Of a stretch of 64,000 bases of DNA, positions 26,295 through 40,551 are shown one piece after another. Both the position numbers and the translations under genes were made by a program. The notes under the pieces were generated by a model. It was not told the origin of the DNA and did not search any database. It saw nothing but the letters and a program-made list of their open reading frames with translations. Numbering within the stretch: position 1 is the first letter of the stretch; every line of letters starts with the position of its first letter. Origin of the DNA: Saprospiraceae bacterium (lineage in GTDB: Bacteria > Bacteroidota > Bacteroidia > Chitinophagales > Saprospiraceae); the NCBI GenBank assembly GCA_020436935.1, contig JAGQWX010000013.1:35489-99488 (forward strand), written 5' to 3'.

Positions 26295-28106
26295 TTAGTA
26301 ACCAGGGTTCTGAGGGAAGGCCGGACCTTCTACCACCCTGTCGATTTGTGATTGTGGAATTGGTCTGAGCGCATGGAAGTCCTGGATATTAGGCGCAGCC
26401 TCAGGGTTCCAAAGTTTTACTCTTCTGACCAATGATTTGGTTCTTACCAAGTCGTGCCATCTCATCCACTCACCAAAAAGCTCTCTGGTTCTTTCATCAA
26501 GGATGAAGTCAATGTCGACATCGTTTGCTGTGATTTCCATGGCCGTTGCTGCTGCTGCGTTTTGCTCAGCAGTATTGGTTTTGCGGAATGCAGCACGTCT
26601 TCTGATGACGTTGAGCAATTCTGCTGCTTTGGCCTTATCTCCAGCCTGGAGATATGCTTCGGCACCGATCAGATACACTTCTGCAAATCTTGTGATGACC
26701 ACTGGCCTTGTTGAGGGGTCATTGATGTTTGTACCCCTGCTTGGATCCATAAACTTCTTTAAAGCAGGGAAGATATCTGACTTCCACATGCTTGGTGTGA
26801 CCACGATTCCTTTGAAAGGTCTTGTACCAATAAACTGTGGTGCACCTTCAACCTCAAAATCAGGGAACCAAACCGCAGTATCCACACCAACAGTCAAGGT
26901 ATAACCAAATCCTCTTTTGTTGTTGGCGGCAGTAGCTGAGTTGGTAATGGCTGTATTGGCTATGTAGGTGGTATAAAATGAACTAGCAAATCTTGAATCA
27001 ATGTCTCTGTTCACAAAAGCTTGTTCCATGAAATATTGTTTTCCAGCATTAGATCCGGAGCTTGCTTTGATGGAGTTTGGACGCATCCTTATGTAAGGTC
27101 TTCCATAAAATGCATCCCTTACCATACCCGCTGGTGCAGCGTTGGTCAATACGCCAGATGCATTGAGATAAGAATTCAACCCGGATACAGCAGGGTAGTT
27201 CCAGTTGGTAAACCAAGGAGTAAGGTTTTGTGCAGCTCCACCGGAAGCAGCTCCACCCACTGTATAATAACCAAACTTTGGATCATTGGTATGATCACTA
27301 ACAAACATGGTCTCTTTACCATAGTCATTTGCCGGAACAAAAGCGTCGGCAAAATCCTGCCAAAGGTCCAAGCCGTATGTTGCTTTCTCTGCGATGATCT
27401 CACTGCACAACTTAGCAGCTTCTGCATAATCTGCCTGGCTGTTGGTTTGCCATCCTCTGGTCAACAAAGCTTTGGCAAGGAAAAATTTAGCTACAGGTTT
27501 TGTCGCTGCTTTACCCAAAAATGGAGCTGTTGGTTTATCAGGAAGGTCTGCGGTTGCATCTCTAAAATCCTGAATGACTTGCTCATACACTTTTGACGCA
27601 GGGTCTCTTTGTGCTGCCTGTGAAGCAGTTGTAATAAATTCTGTATGTAATGGAACATCGCCCCATGTTTGAACAAGATAGAAATACCAAAAACCTCTGA
27701 GGAATTTTGCCTGAGCCAGGTATTGTTTTTTGATATTTTCCGGCTCATTGATTTCTGCACCAAATTTCAATACACCATTCAGGGTGTTGATATCAGTGAA
27801 GGCTACGCCCCAGGCAGAACCAAAGTTGGTGGAATTGAGACCATTGTAGGTATAAGCTGTACCACCGCCGGCACTGGCACCTCTGACAATCTCGTCAGTA
27901 CCTGCCATCATTTCAACGGTAAAACCTTCTGTTCCCCATTGACCTCTGATGTCATTGTAAACTCCGGCTATACCTCCCAATACACCAGCTGCACTGTTGA
28001 ATAAAGAAGGTACAATTTGTGATTGTGGGTGCTCCTCAAGGATGTCTCCACAACCAAATGAAGAAAAAATCAGAACAGCTAATATTGATAATTGTATTTT
28101 TTTCAT
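26295..28106 (-). CDS. SusD/RagB-family surface glycan-binding lipoprotein
   Basis: Outer-membrane lipoprotein that caps the SusC channel and binds oligosaccharide. 603 residues; signal peptide ending FSSFGCGD with lipidation at C19. Typical SusD features: YLAQAKFLRGFWYFYLVQTWGDVPL (about 130-155) in the TPR part, VVITRFAEVYLIGAEAYLQAG near 465 and FILDERTRELFGEWMRWHDLVRT near 535, ending RPIPQSQIDRV and a final FPQNPGY. It starts 11 bp after susC and is transcribed with it. The ligand is inferred to be (arabino)xylan oligomers from the neighbouring enzymes. Two hairpin terminators follow. Confidence 0.95.
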   Translation of the reverse strand: MKKIQLSILAVLIFSSFGCGDILEEHPQSQIVPSLFNSAAGVLGGIAGVYNDIRGQWGTEGFTVEMMAGTDEIVRGASAGGGTAYTYNGLNSTNFGSAWGVAFTDINTLNGVLKFGAEINEPENIKKQYLAQAKFLRGFWYFYLVQTWGDVPLHTEFITTASQAAQRDPASKVYEQVIQDFRDATADLPDKPTAPFLGKAATKPVAKFFLAKALLTRGWQTNSQADYAEAAKLCSEIIAEKATYGLDLWQDFADAFVPANDYGKETMFVSDHTNDPKFGYYTVGGAASGGAAQNLTPWFTNWNYPAVSGLNSYLNASGVLTNAAPAGMVRDAFYGRPYIRMRPNSIKASSGSNAGKQYFMEQAFVNRDIDSRFASSFYTTYIANTAITNSATAANNKRGFGYTLTVGVDTAVWFPDFEVEGAPQFIGTRPFKGIVVTPSMWKSDIFPALKKFMDPSRGTNINDPSTRPVVITRFAEVYLIGAEAYLQAGDKAKAAELLNVIRRRAAFRKTNTAEQNAAAATAMEITANDVDIDFILDERTRELFGEWMRWHDLVRTKSLVRRVKLWNPEAAPNIQDFHALRPIPQSQIDRVVEGPAFPQNPGY

Positions 28107-28117
28107 TGATCTAGATT

Positions 28118-31100
28118 TTAAAATTTAAGGTTTACACCAAATGTAAATTGTCTTACAGGTGGGTTATTCAAACTTACTGTAATTTGTCTTCCTGGTACAC
28201 CATTTCCAATGACTTGTCCATTGGCATTACCGTTATTACCTTCAGGATCAATAGCTAAACCCTCTCTTACCAATGGTGAATATATAATGAATGGATTTGT
28301 TACGTTGAGGTAAACTCTTGATCCAGAAATACCCGCCTTCTTAGCAAATGCATTGTTAAATGTGTAACCAAGGTTCATACTTCTCATTTTGATGAATGAA
28401 CCATCTCTGTATTGAAGCACAGAACCAAAGTCAGGAATACCACCGTTTGCATCAGGTCTTGGGAAAGTATTCGATGGATTTTCAGGAGTCCAATAGTCCA
28501 CTTTATACTGATTGGACCTGCCTTGATTGAAGAAACTGAATCCAGAACCACCTCCTGATGTACCGGAAATATAGGAAACTACAGTTTTTTGCCCCATACG
28601 TGCATAAGCTACTGCTGTGAAATCAAAGTTCTTGTAGTATATCCTGTTGGTGAAACCTCCTTCCCACTTTGGCTGGAAGTTGCCGATCACTTGTCTGTCT
28701 GCAGCATCGATTTTGCCGTCATTGTTCAAGTCTTCAACTCTAACCTGGCCTGGTTTTTGAACGGGTGAAGTTTGTTTTGCCAAACTACCGTCAGCTTCAT
28801 CAGCTGTTTGCCAAATACCCAGGAAGTTGTAATCGTAGATCACTGTCAGTGGATGACCAACAAACCACCCATTGCCGATGTTGTTGAGTTCTTCTGGTGT
28901 AGTCAATTGAGTAATTTTTTCTCTGTTGAAGAAGTACAGCAAATCTACACCCCAATTGACACCGTCTTTGCTTTGTAAGATGTCAACAGATACAGAAGAT
29001 TCAAAACCTTTACCTTCTGTTTTACCAAGATTCTTCAAAGTTGAACCCGCACCGTTGCTCGGAGGCAAGCTTACAGAAAGAAGAATATCTTTGGTCTTCT
29101 GTTGATACACATCAAAACTACCGGTAACCCTATTCTTAAACAATCCTATTTCAAGTCCTAAATCAGTTTGTGAAGTAGACTGCCAACCAAGGTCTGATGC
29201 AGGAAGGTTGGTCACTGTATAACCCAAAACCTGGCCTGCTGTGGATGTACCGAAGTTGTAGAAGCTTGAAGACAATGCTCCCAACGTGGCGTAGGCACCT
29301 ACGTTTCTGTTTCCTGATATACCCCAGCCCCCTCTCAATTTCAAGTTGGAAATGAAGTCTGCGTTTTTCATAAAAGCTTCATCACTCACATTCCAGCCTA
29401 AACCGATCGCAGGATAGTTGAACCATTGATTGCCTGGAGAAAGTGTCGAAGAACCATCTCTTCTGAATGTCGCTGTAACCATGTATTTTCCAGCATATGT
29501 ATAATTCGCTCTTCCCATATAAGACAACAAACCTGTCTCGCTATATCCACCTCCTCCTGTTGGAGTAGATTGTGCCAAAGAGAAGTTTGCAGTTTTAATA
29601 TAGTCGGCAGGTACACCTCTTACATTAAAATTGCTGCTCAGGTTGTGGTTTTTGGTTGCTTCAAACAAGGCTGTCAAACCCAGTTTGTGTTTTTTAGCAA
29701 ATATTTTATCGTAGTACAACAAGTGCTGGAAGTTGACATCCCAGAATTCATTGTTATTGAGGTCTGCACTTGATGAACTTTGTACTGTTGCGTTATTGAC
29801 ATAAGTATTTACAGGGGCATAACCATTGAAGTGTGACTGGCTGAAGTTGAGACCTGCATTGAATCTGTATTTTAAGCCATCCAATATTTGAACTTCACCG
29901 TACATACTGTTGAAAGTTCTGATGCTCCTGTTGTTGTTGAGGATGTCATCTTGCCTTGAGATCAAAGTCAATGGTGAAACCTGATTGGCATCAATACTTC
30001 CGATTTTAGGCAAAAGGTTGACAGAACCATCTTCATTGTATGGCTTAGCCAATGGTGTAAGACCAACAAGGAAACCTGGTACCCCACCACCACCAGGAGT
30101 ATTGGTGTAAGTCAGTGTATTGATGGTATTAAAACCAATCTTTACTCTCTTTCCCAATTTCTGATCGATGGTTGCACGCATGTTCATACGTTTGAAATCC
30201 TGATTTGGAATAATACCAGTTTCGTTAAAATAACCAAGACCAACAGAATATTGAGTACTTTCTACACCACCTTGCAAGCCCAATTGATGGCTGGTATTGT
30301 ATCCTGTCTGGTATAATAAATCCTGCCAGTCAGTGTCTACGCCTGCTGCGAGGTTTTCAGCTTCTACCGGTGTCAGAGGGTAGGCTGTAGTTCCAGGTGA
30401 AGCTGTATTTAATTTTGCTGCCCAATCCTTGAATGTAGCATATTCCTGTGCATTCATTACATTGTACTTACCCATCACATTTGTTACACCATGGTATCCG
30501 TCATAAGTCAAAACAGGCTTTGATATTTTACCTCTTTTTGTCGTAATCAGAATGACTCCACCTGCACCTCTAGAGCCATAAATGGCTGTTGCAGATGCGT
30601 CTTTAAGAATCTCCATGCTTGCAATATCATCGGGGTTGATGTCATTGAGGCCACCAAAAGGTATACCATCTACCACCACCAAAGGTCCATCCAGACCGTC
30701 GCCGTTTCCCGTAGTAAGTGTTCTGTTACCCCTGATCCTGATTTGTCCCTGAGAACCCGGAGTTGATCCGTTACTCACGATAGAAACACCGGCAGCTCTA
30801 CCTTTCAATTGGTTGAGCATGTTGGGTGCAGGCACTTCTTTCAAAGTTGCTTCCTGAATAGATACCACAGAACCTGTGATGTCTCTTTTGTTTTGTGTAC
30901 CATATCCGATGACCACTACCTCATCGAGTAGCTCAGCAGATTGGTTCATTCTAAGGTTGATGGTGGTCTCCGTTCCAATGACCACTTCAACGGTTTCATA
31001 ACTGGTGTAGCTAAACACCAATGTCTCTCCTGGATTTGCCTGGAGTTCATAAGCGCCATCAATGTCGGTCACTGTACCACGAGCGGTTCCCTGGACCAAA

Positions 31101-31258
31101 ACATTGACACCAATCATAGGTTCGTCGTTTTCGTTGTCGACGATGGTACCCTTGATCGTAAGCTGCTGAGCTTGCACAAAACTCATGGAGGCTACCAAAA
31201 ACAGGCAGGCCATCATCAGTTTTTGAAAGCTTGATTTAAACTGTAGCTTTAATTCCAT
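28118..31258 (-). CDS. SusC/RagA-family TonB-dependent outer-membrane transporter
   Basis: 1046 residues. Signal peptide ending SFVQAQ, then a carboxypeptidase-D-like regulatory domain (LTIKGTIVDNENDEPMIGVN, about 30-110), the TonB box LLDEVVVIGYGTQ, a plug domain (QLKGRAAGVSIVSNG, GPLVVVDGIPFGGLNDINPD, SATAIYGSRGAGGVILITTK) and a 22-strand barrel ending in QFTFGVNLKF. It forms the import channel for oligosaccharides with the SusD lipoprotein. Three LacI-type operator copies lie upstream (31324-31637), which suggests direct repression or activation by the regulator at 3830-4867. The 543-bp gap to the upstream enzyme operon means susCD probably has its own promoter. Confidence 0.96.
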   Translation of the reverse strand: MELKLQFKSSFQKLMMACLFLVASMSFVQAQQLTIKGTIVDNENDEPMIGVNVLVQGTARGTVTDIDGAYELQANPGETLVFSYTSYETVEVVIGTETTINLRMNQSAELLDEVVVIGYGTQNKRDITGSVVSIQEATLKEVPAPNMLNQLKGRAAGVSIVSNGSTPGSQGQIRIRGNRTLTTGNGDGLDGPLVVVDGIPFGGLNDINPDDIASMEILKDASATAIYGSRGAGGVILITTKRGKISKPVLTYDGYHGVTNVMGKYNVMNAQEYATFKDWAAKLNTASPGTTAYPLTPVEAENLAAGVDTDWQDLLYQTGYNTSHQLGLQGGVESTQYSVGLGYFNETGIIPNQDFKRMNMRATIDQKLGKRVKIGFNTINTLTYTNTPGGGGVPGFLVGLTPLAKPYNEDGSVNLLPKIGSIDANQVSPLTLISRQDDILNNNRSIRTFNSMYGEVQILDGLKYRFNAGLNFSQSHFNGYAPVNTYVNNATVQSSSSADLNNNEFWDVNFQHLLYYDKIFAKKHKLGLTALFEATKNHNLSSNFNVRGVPADYIKTANFSLAQSTPTGGGGYSETGLLSYMGRANYTYAGKYMVTATFRRDGSSTLSPGNQWFNYPAIGLGWNVSDEAFMKNADFISNLKLRGGWGISGNRNVGAYATLGALSSSFYNFGTSTAGQVLGYTVTNLPASDLGWQSTSQTDLGLEIGLFKNRVTGSFDVYQQKTKDILLSVSLPPSNGAGSTLKNLGKTEGKGFESSVSVDILQSKDGVNWGVDLLYFFNREKITQLTTPEELNNIGNGWFVGHPLTVIYDYNFLGIWQTADEADGSLAKQTSPVQKPGQVRVEDLNNDGKIDAADRQVIGNFQPKWEGGFTNRIYYKNFDFTAVAYARMGQKTVVSYISGTSGGGSGFSFFNQGRSNQYKVDYWTPENPSNTFPRPDANGGIPDFGSVLQYRDGSFIKMRSMNLGYTFNNAFAKKAGISGSRVYLNVTNPFIIYSPLVREGLAIDPEGNNGNANGQVIGNGVPGRQITVSLNNPPVRQFTFGVNLKF

Positions 31259-31323
31259 ACTTACTAATTTTTAATGTGAGATTAGATTTGAACAATTAAT
31301 TAATGATGTTTGATTTCTTTTAC

Positions 31324-31335
31324 ACAATCGATTGC
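31324..31335. promoter_or_regulatory. putative LacI-family operator, copy 1 before susC
   Basis: ACAATCGATTGC, core CAATCGATTG, 66 bp before the susC start. Same core as the site before the lacI-type gene and 63 bp (six helical turns) from copy 2. Confidence 0.65.
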
Positions 31336-31386
31336 TTAACATAAAAATGAAAAAGACAACTTCTCTTTTACGGATATATGATTTAC

Positions 31387-31398
31387 GCAATCGATTGC
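31387..31398. promoter_or_regulatory. putative LacI-family operator, copy 2 before susC
   Basis: GCAATCGATTGC is a perfect 12-bp palindrome with a central CG, in the context TTTACGCAATCGATTGCAG, which closely matches the site upstream of the lacI-type gene (TTTACGAAATCGATTGCG). It is the best copy in the window. Confidence 0.7.
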
Positions 31399-31625
31399 AG
31401 ACAACTTAAACAATATGTAGATTGTTGTTTTCTTCAATTTTTAAGTTTTAATGAAATTTATTATGGCTTAAACACGGCTTCATCTTAAGTAAATACGGAT
31501 TTGGTTGTCAAATTGCTGCTTGAATCTTCACAATTTGTTAACAAAAATTCCCTTTTCAAAGTGGCACCGATCATTGCTTTGGCAAAATAACCGCGCCAAA
31601 TATATGCCTTTAAAACAATCTTAAC

Positions 31626-31637
31626 GCAATCGATTGA
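31626..31637. promoter_or_regulatory. putative LacI-family operator, copy 3 before susC
   Basis: GCAATCGATTGA preceded by TTAAC, 239 bp upstream of copy 2, near the end of the enzyme operon. The spacing would allow a DNA loop of the kind LacI tetramers form. Confidence 0.6.
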
Positions 31638-31801
31638 TATAATTTTAAATAATAAATGCATGACTTTCGACACTTTTTTAAAATTATACTTCCATTGGAT
31701 CCAAAAAATTGATTCAATGGATTGAATACACGATTTTTTTAACTTTTAATTTTCTCTTTAAGCAATAAAAATTTGGAAATGTTTCAACCAACCCATTATT
31801 C

Positions 31802-33736
<1,935 letters not shown>

Positions 33737-33757
33737 TTAAACTTACTGGTGATCTAT

Positions 33758-34834
33758 TTATTTAAAAAGTTGCTCGAGCGTTTTTGCCAAAAACAACTTA
33801 CAATTCATCCACGTATGTCCTCCTGAAACAATGATGGGCTGGACTTTAACGCCTTTCTCTTCGAACATGGCCAAATTCTGCTTAACACTCTCGTACAAAA
33901 AGTCTTCTGTCCCAACACTCACTGTAAATAACTTCAGGTTTTTATTGATTTCTGCCGCATTGGGCTTCCAGTCTGTGAAGTTTTTCCTGAATTCTTCAGT
34001 CATGGTAAATGGGGCGTACGAACAGATGTATGAAAACTTATCCAGATTGGTAAATCCAATGTTGAGCGTCTGACCTCCACCTACAGAAAAGCCTGCGACT
34101 GCCCTGTGATCTTTGTCTTTGATCACCCGGTAATTCTTTTCTACAAACGGTATGATGTCGTTGATGATGTCTTTGGTAAAATCGGGCATTGGGCTCGGTC
34201 TCACGTTGCCGTACGGCATCACAATGATCATAGGCTCTGCTTTTCCGGCTGCTATGAGGTTGTCTGCAATGAAATTGGCTCTTCCCACTTTTGTCCAGGT
34301 CTCCTGCGTATCAGATCCTCCATGAATAAGATACAACACCGGGTAATTTTTATTGCCGAATGCATCGTATCCCGGAGGTGTATACACCAGCATTTCCCGA
34401 GTGCGACCCAGGCTGGAAGATTCGTAATATCTGTACTGAATGCTGCCGTGTGGTACATTCTGCAGCGAATGGACCAGGGGCTGATCGCCGGGAACATCCA
34501 ATATGCTTCTTTTAAATCGTTCGTTGGCGAAAAGGTAAGTATTGTTGGGATCCGCCAATTGGTTACCATCTTCTGCAAAAAAGTAAGGGTAGATGTCTGG
34601 TTTCACAGGTGGTACTGTAAGCGTCCAGATACCTGAAGTATCCTTTGTCATGGGCAATGGCTTTTCCAGAAACTCTCCATGAAGCAATACTTCATTGGCC
34701 TTGGGGGCATAGTATCTGAAGGTAACACTGTTGTCCTTGTGAACATCGGGTGAACTTGGTCTTGGTGCCCTTTGGCCAAATGCAGCAATGGCAAATGCAG
34801 CGAGGGCTATGGTTGTTAATATGATGTTTTTCAT
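33758..34834 (-). CDS. CE1-family esterase with CBM48-like domain
   Basis: 358-residue exported esterase, probably feruloyl or acetylxylan esterase. Signal peptide to about 20, CBM48-like domain at about 30-120 (VTFRYYAPKANEVLLHGEFL), then an alpha/beta hydrolase with [26 protein letters not shown], nucleophile S250 in VAGFSVGGGQT, acid in VGTEDFLYE and base in SGGHTWMN. It lies 13 bp downstream of a paralogous gene, the third CE1 gene in a row. Strong similarity among the neighbours indicates tandem duplication. Confidence 0.92.
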   Translation of the reverse strand: MKNIILTTIALAAFAIAAFGQRAPRPSSPDVHKDNSVTFRYYAPKANEVLLHGEFLEKPLPMTKDTSGIWTLTVPPVKPDIYPYFFAEDGNQLADPNNTYLFANERFKRSILDVPGDQPLVHSLQNVPHGSIQYRYYESSSLGRTREMLVYTPPGYDAFGNKNYPVLYLIHGGSDTQETWTKVGRANFIADNLIAAGKAEPMIIVMPYGNVRPSPMPDFTKDIINDIIPFVEKNYRVIKDKDHRAVAGFSVGGGQTLNIGFTNLDKFSYICSYAPFTMTEEFRKNFTDWKPNAAEINKNLKLFTVSVGTEDFLYESVKQNLAMFEEKGVKVQPIIVSGGHTWMNCKLFLAKTLEQLFK

Positions 34835-34847
34835 GTCTGTTTTTCTG

Positions 34848-36005
34848 CTATCTGAATAATAATGGAAGGGTTTCGTTCAGGTATTTTTTTACGTTCATCC
34901 AGGTGTGACCACCGTCTGTCTCGTACGTTTTCAATGCAATACCTTTTGACTTTAAAAAATCATTGAACTCTGTGGTGCCTTTGTACAAAAAGTCCTCTGT
35001 GCCAATGCCAGACCAGAAAAGTTTGAAATCTTTATTGGTTTTTGCGGCATCCTTGATGATGTGAGGGAAACTTTGCTCAATTTCTGAAGGGCTGACGTAG
35101 GATGCGTAACTGCATACCCATGCAAACTTATCGACATGATTGAATGCTGCCCTGAGGGTTTGTCCCCCACCTCTTGAAAATCCGGCGATGGCTCTGTTTT
35201 CTTTACCGGCAGCAACGCGATAATTTTTCTCGACATATGGAATGATTTTACCAACCAGGTCGTCTTCAAAAAACTTGAGTCTCTTTACCGCGTCATCGCT
35301 GTCTCTGTTGGCTACGTCTGTAGGTTTTGACTGCCCTGTTTGTTCCGCTATTCTGGCAATGGGATTTCCATAAGGCATCACTACAATCATCGGTTTAGCC
35401 TTGCCTTCAGCAATCATATTGTCGAGGATCATATTGACTTTGCCCACCTTAAAAAAGGTTTCTTCGGTATCTGTTGTGCCGCTGATGAGATAAAAAACAG
35501 GATACTTCACCGCCTGATTGTAGTCATATCCAGGGGGCGTATAAACAACAATGGTTCCTGTTGATCCTTCCATCGATGGGTAATAGTTGTATGTCATCGC
35601 TCCGTGAGGAACGTCCTTCATTGCGTGCATCAATGGCGTATCTCCGGGCACATCCAGAAGGCTCCCTTTGAATCTTTCGTTGGGAAAGTAATCGACATTG
35701 GATGGGTCCATGACAGAAATGCCATCTACGTTGAAATTGTAAGGATAAATGTCAGGTTTTACAGGACCTACCGTAACCTTCCAGATCCCCACACTATCTT
35801 TGGTCATGGCTACTGGCTCCTTAAGAAACTGGCCGCTGAGCTTTACTTCTTTTGCATTTGGAGCGAGGTAACCAAAGGTGACCGTTTTGTCTTTGTGTAC
35901 CATAGGTGAGATGACAAAGGGCCCTCTTGGCGGCTGTCCGATGGCAGCAAATTGCAGGCACAATAGTACCAGCAACATGGGTAAAATATGGTATTTGTTT
36001 TTCAT
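34848..36005 (-). CDS. CE1-family esterase with CBM48-like domain
   Basis: 385 residues from the ATG at 36005 (MKNKYHILPMLLVLLCLQFA), chosen because it gives a signal peptide and a 32-bp gap to the upstream gene; the frame is open to 36083. CBM48-like part (VTFGYLAPNAKEVKLSGQFL) then a hydrolase domain: [20 protein letters not shown], nucleophile in IAGFSRGGGQTL, acid in IGTEDFLYK, base in DGGHTWMN. It has an insert (AEQTGQSKPTDVANRDSDD) between the oxyanion region and the nucleophile that the 33758 paralogue lacks. Probably feruloyl or acetylxylan esterase. Confidence 0.92.
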   Translation of the reverse strand: MKNKYHILPMLLVLLCLQFAAIGQPPRGPFVISPMVHKDKTVTFGYLAPNAKEVKLSGQFLKEPVAMTKDSVGIWKVTVGPVKPDIYPYNFNVDGISVMDPSNVDYFPNERFKGSLLDVPGDTPLMHAMKDVPHGAMTYNYYPSMEGSTGTIVVYTPPGYDYNQAVKYPVFYLISGTTDTEETFFKVGKVNMILDNMIAEGKAKPMIVVMPYGNPIARIAEQTGQSKPTDVANRDSDDAVKRLKFFEDDLVGKIIPYVEKNYRVAAGKENRAIAGFSRGGGQTLRAAFNHVDKFAWVCSYASYVSPSEIEQSFPHIIKDAAKTNKDFKLFWSGIGTEDFLYKGTTEFNDFLKSKGIALKTYETDGGHTWMNVKKYLNETLPLLFR

Positions 36006-36037
36006 GATTTTAAATGGCTTTAAACTGATGGTTTGAA

Positions 36038-38810
<2,773 letters not shown>

Positions 38811-38834
38811 TATGATGTGGCTTTATTTTCAGAA

Positions 38835-40529
38835 TTATTTTAAAACTTTGAGGTGAATCAACGATACTGCCTGTGGGCTCATCTCTAATTCAAGGCTGAG
38901 CTTGTCTGCTTTGATGTCCTTCCAAACCGGTGAGGCCATGAGCTGCAGTTTTCCAGCCTTTTCAAGAGCCTCATAGGCGGATGCATCTACTTGCTGAGGG
39001 CTTCCCAATTCCTTCCATTTCTCAAAAGAATTGCTGTAATTTTCATCAATTCTATAATGCTCAATCATGGCCTTTTGGCCCTTTAGATGGTTTACATTCA
39101 GCACCGCGTTTGTTGATTTTTGCGCAAGAATGTCATCGTGGTAATTCCATACCATGACCCAGACATCGTCTCCTGAAGCAGATGCCAGCGCATCAACATC
39201 TGCCTTTTTCCTGACGCCATCGTTGATGATGTCCTGGTAGCCCATGCCATCTTTTGTGGTGACTTGCAATCTGTTGCCCTGCATGTGGCCAAACATCCTG
39301 AAGACATTGAGTACCGGCTTGTCTATTCCGTTGGTCGCGAGTTCACGGAAACCCGCAAACCATGGCTGATCTTCAAACTCAAACGACCAGCTGACTGCCC
39401 CTTGAAGGTTGACTTTGTAATCGCCCATCAAGTCATAAATCCTTGCAAATGAGGAGGCTGTGTATGAAGAGTACATGGTGCCATTTCGATAGCCGTACTT
39501 GGGATCTCTTTCTACGGAACAAGCGGCACAACCCTCGGGGTCGCATTCTCCGACAATGATGGGAATGCCTTTCAGCTCTTTAAAGCTGTTGACGGTCTCA
39601 AATGCCCTTTGTATGTCTCTGAGCTGGACGCCCATATTCATTCTGATGTTGCCATCGACAAATTCTGGGTTACCTTTTGCATGAAAACCAATGTATTCAA
39701 GGGGACTGCCGATCTTTCCTGTGGCATAATTTTTTTCGTAAAGGCAATGTTTGATGAAATTGCTCAGATAGGTATTGGCCTTGTCATTGCGGGGGCTGGT
39801 GGTATGAGGGCCTCCGATGACACACTCGGGACATGCCTTTTTAAGGCCTGCCGCTGCATAATCATACATCATGCAATACTCCTCAAAAGTGCCTGAAAAA
39901 TAGGGTATGTCCGGCTCGTTCCATACTTCCCACAGCCAGGTCTTTACTTCTTTCATTCCATATCTGGATACCGTATGTAATGTCCATTGGTAGACCAGGT
40001 TTTTCCACTTTTCATAGTCTTTGGGTGGATAGGTCCAACCTGTCCAGATGTTGCCTCCCTGGCTCCAGGTGTGCTCATAAGGCTCCGGCTTGGTGGATAG
40101 GTCGCGTGGCATGAAGCCTATTTCCATCAATGGTTTCATACCCCTGGATACAATGACATCGATGATGCTGTCCACAACGGTCCAATTGTAAATGGGTTTT
40201 CCATTTTTATCTTCGCTGTAGGCATCGGTAAATCCCCACTTGAGGTCGGGTCCTGGGCTGTTGCCTTTGGAGGTCAATAGATTGTGGGTTCTGACATACA
40301 CAGGAACAGGGCTCATCTCCTGGAGCTCTGAAAGCAACTTTTTGCCATTTTCTCTGGAGGTATAATTGGGTTCGTCATATCCAAACCAGGCCCAGAATGG
40401 ACGCATTTCGCCTACTTCAACTGCCCTGTCAATGTCTATATTTACTGCATTCTCCTGAGAAAAAGCCTGATTCACCACTGCCAGAAAAAGCAGGGCAAAC
40501 ATCCCAAAATTAAAATAAGCCTTTCTCAT
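38835..40529 (-). CDS. GH39-type beta-xylosidase
   Basis: 564-residue exported glycosidase of clan GH-A. Signal peptide ending QAFSQ; catalytic barrel about 40-430. Acid/base E205 in WLWEVWNEPDIPYF, and probable nucleophile E328 in IIVGECDPEG. The WNEPD motif and RTHNLL near residue 80 fit GH39 xylosidases, which release xylose from the non-reducing end of xylo-oligomers. The C-terminal part (about 430-560) is a beta-sandwich. The nucleophile context has Cys instead of the more usual Phe/Trp (GECD), and a CAACS stretch follows, so disulfide or metal binding is possible. It lies 22 bp after the GH97 gene. Confidence 0.85.
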   Translation of the reverse strand: MRKAYFNFGMFALLFLAVVNQAFSQENAVNIDIDRAVEVGEMRPFWAWFGYDEPNYTSRENGKKLLSELQEMSPVPVYVRTHNLLTSKGNSPGPDLKWGFTDAYSEDKNGKPIYNWTVVDSIIDVIVSRGMKPLMEIGFMPRDLSTKPEPYEHTWSQGGNIWTGWTYPPKDYEKWKNLVYQWTLHTVSRYGMKEVKTWLWEVWNEPDIPYFSGTFEEYCMMYDYAAAGLKKACPECVIGGPHTTSPRNDKANTYLSNFIKHCLYEKNYATGKIGSPLEYIGFHAKGNPEFVDGNIRMNMGVQLRDIQRAFETVNSFKELKGIPIIVGECDPEGCAACSVERDPKYGYRNGTMYSSYTASSFARIYDLMGDYKVNLQGAVSWSFEFEDQPWFAGFRELATNGIDKPVLNVFRMFGHMQGNRLQVTTKDGMGYQDIINDGVRKKADVDALASASGDDVWVMVWNYHDDILAQKSTNAVLNVNHLKGQKAMIEHYRIDENYSNSFEKWKELGSPQQVDASAYEALEKAGKLQLMASPVWKDIKADKLSLELEMSPQAVSLIHLKVLK

Positions 40530-40551
40530 CCTTTCATGTATTTAATTCATT

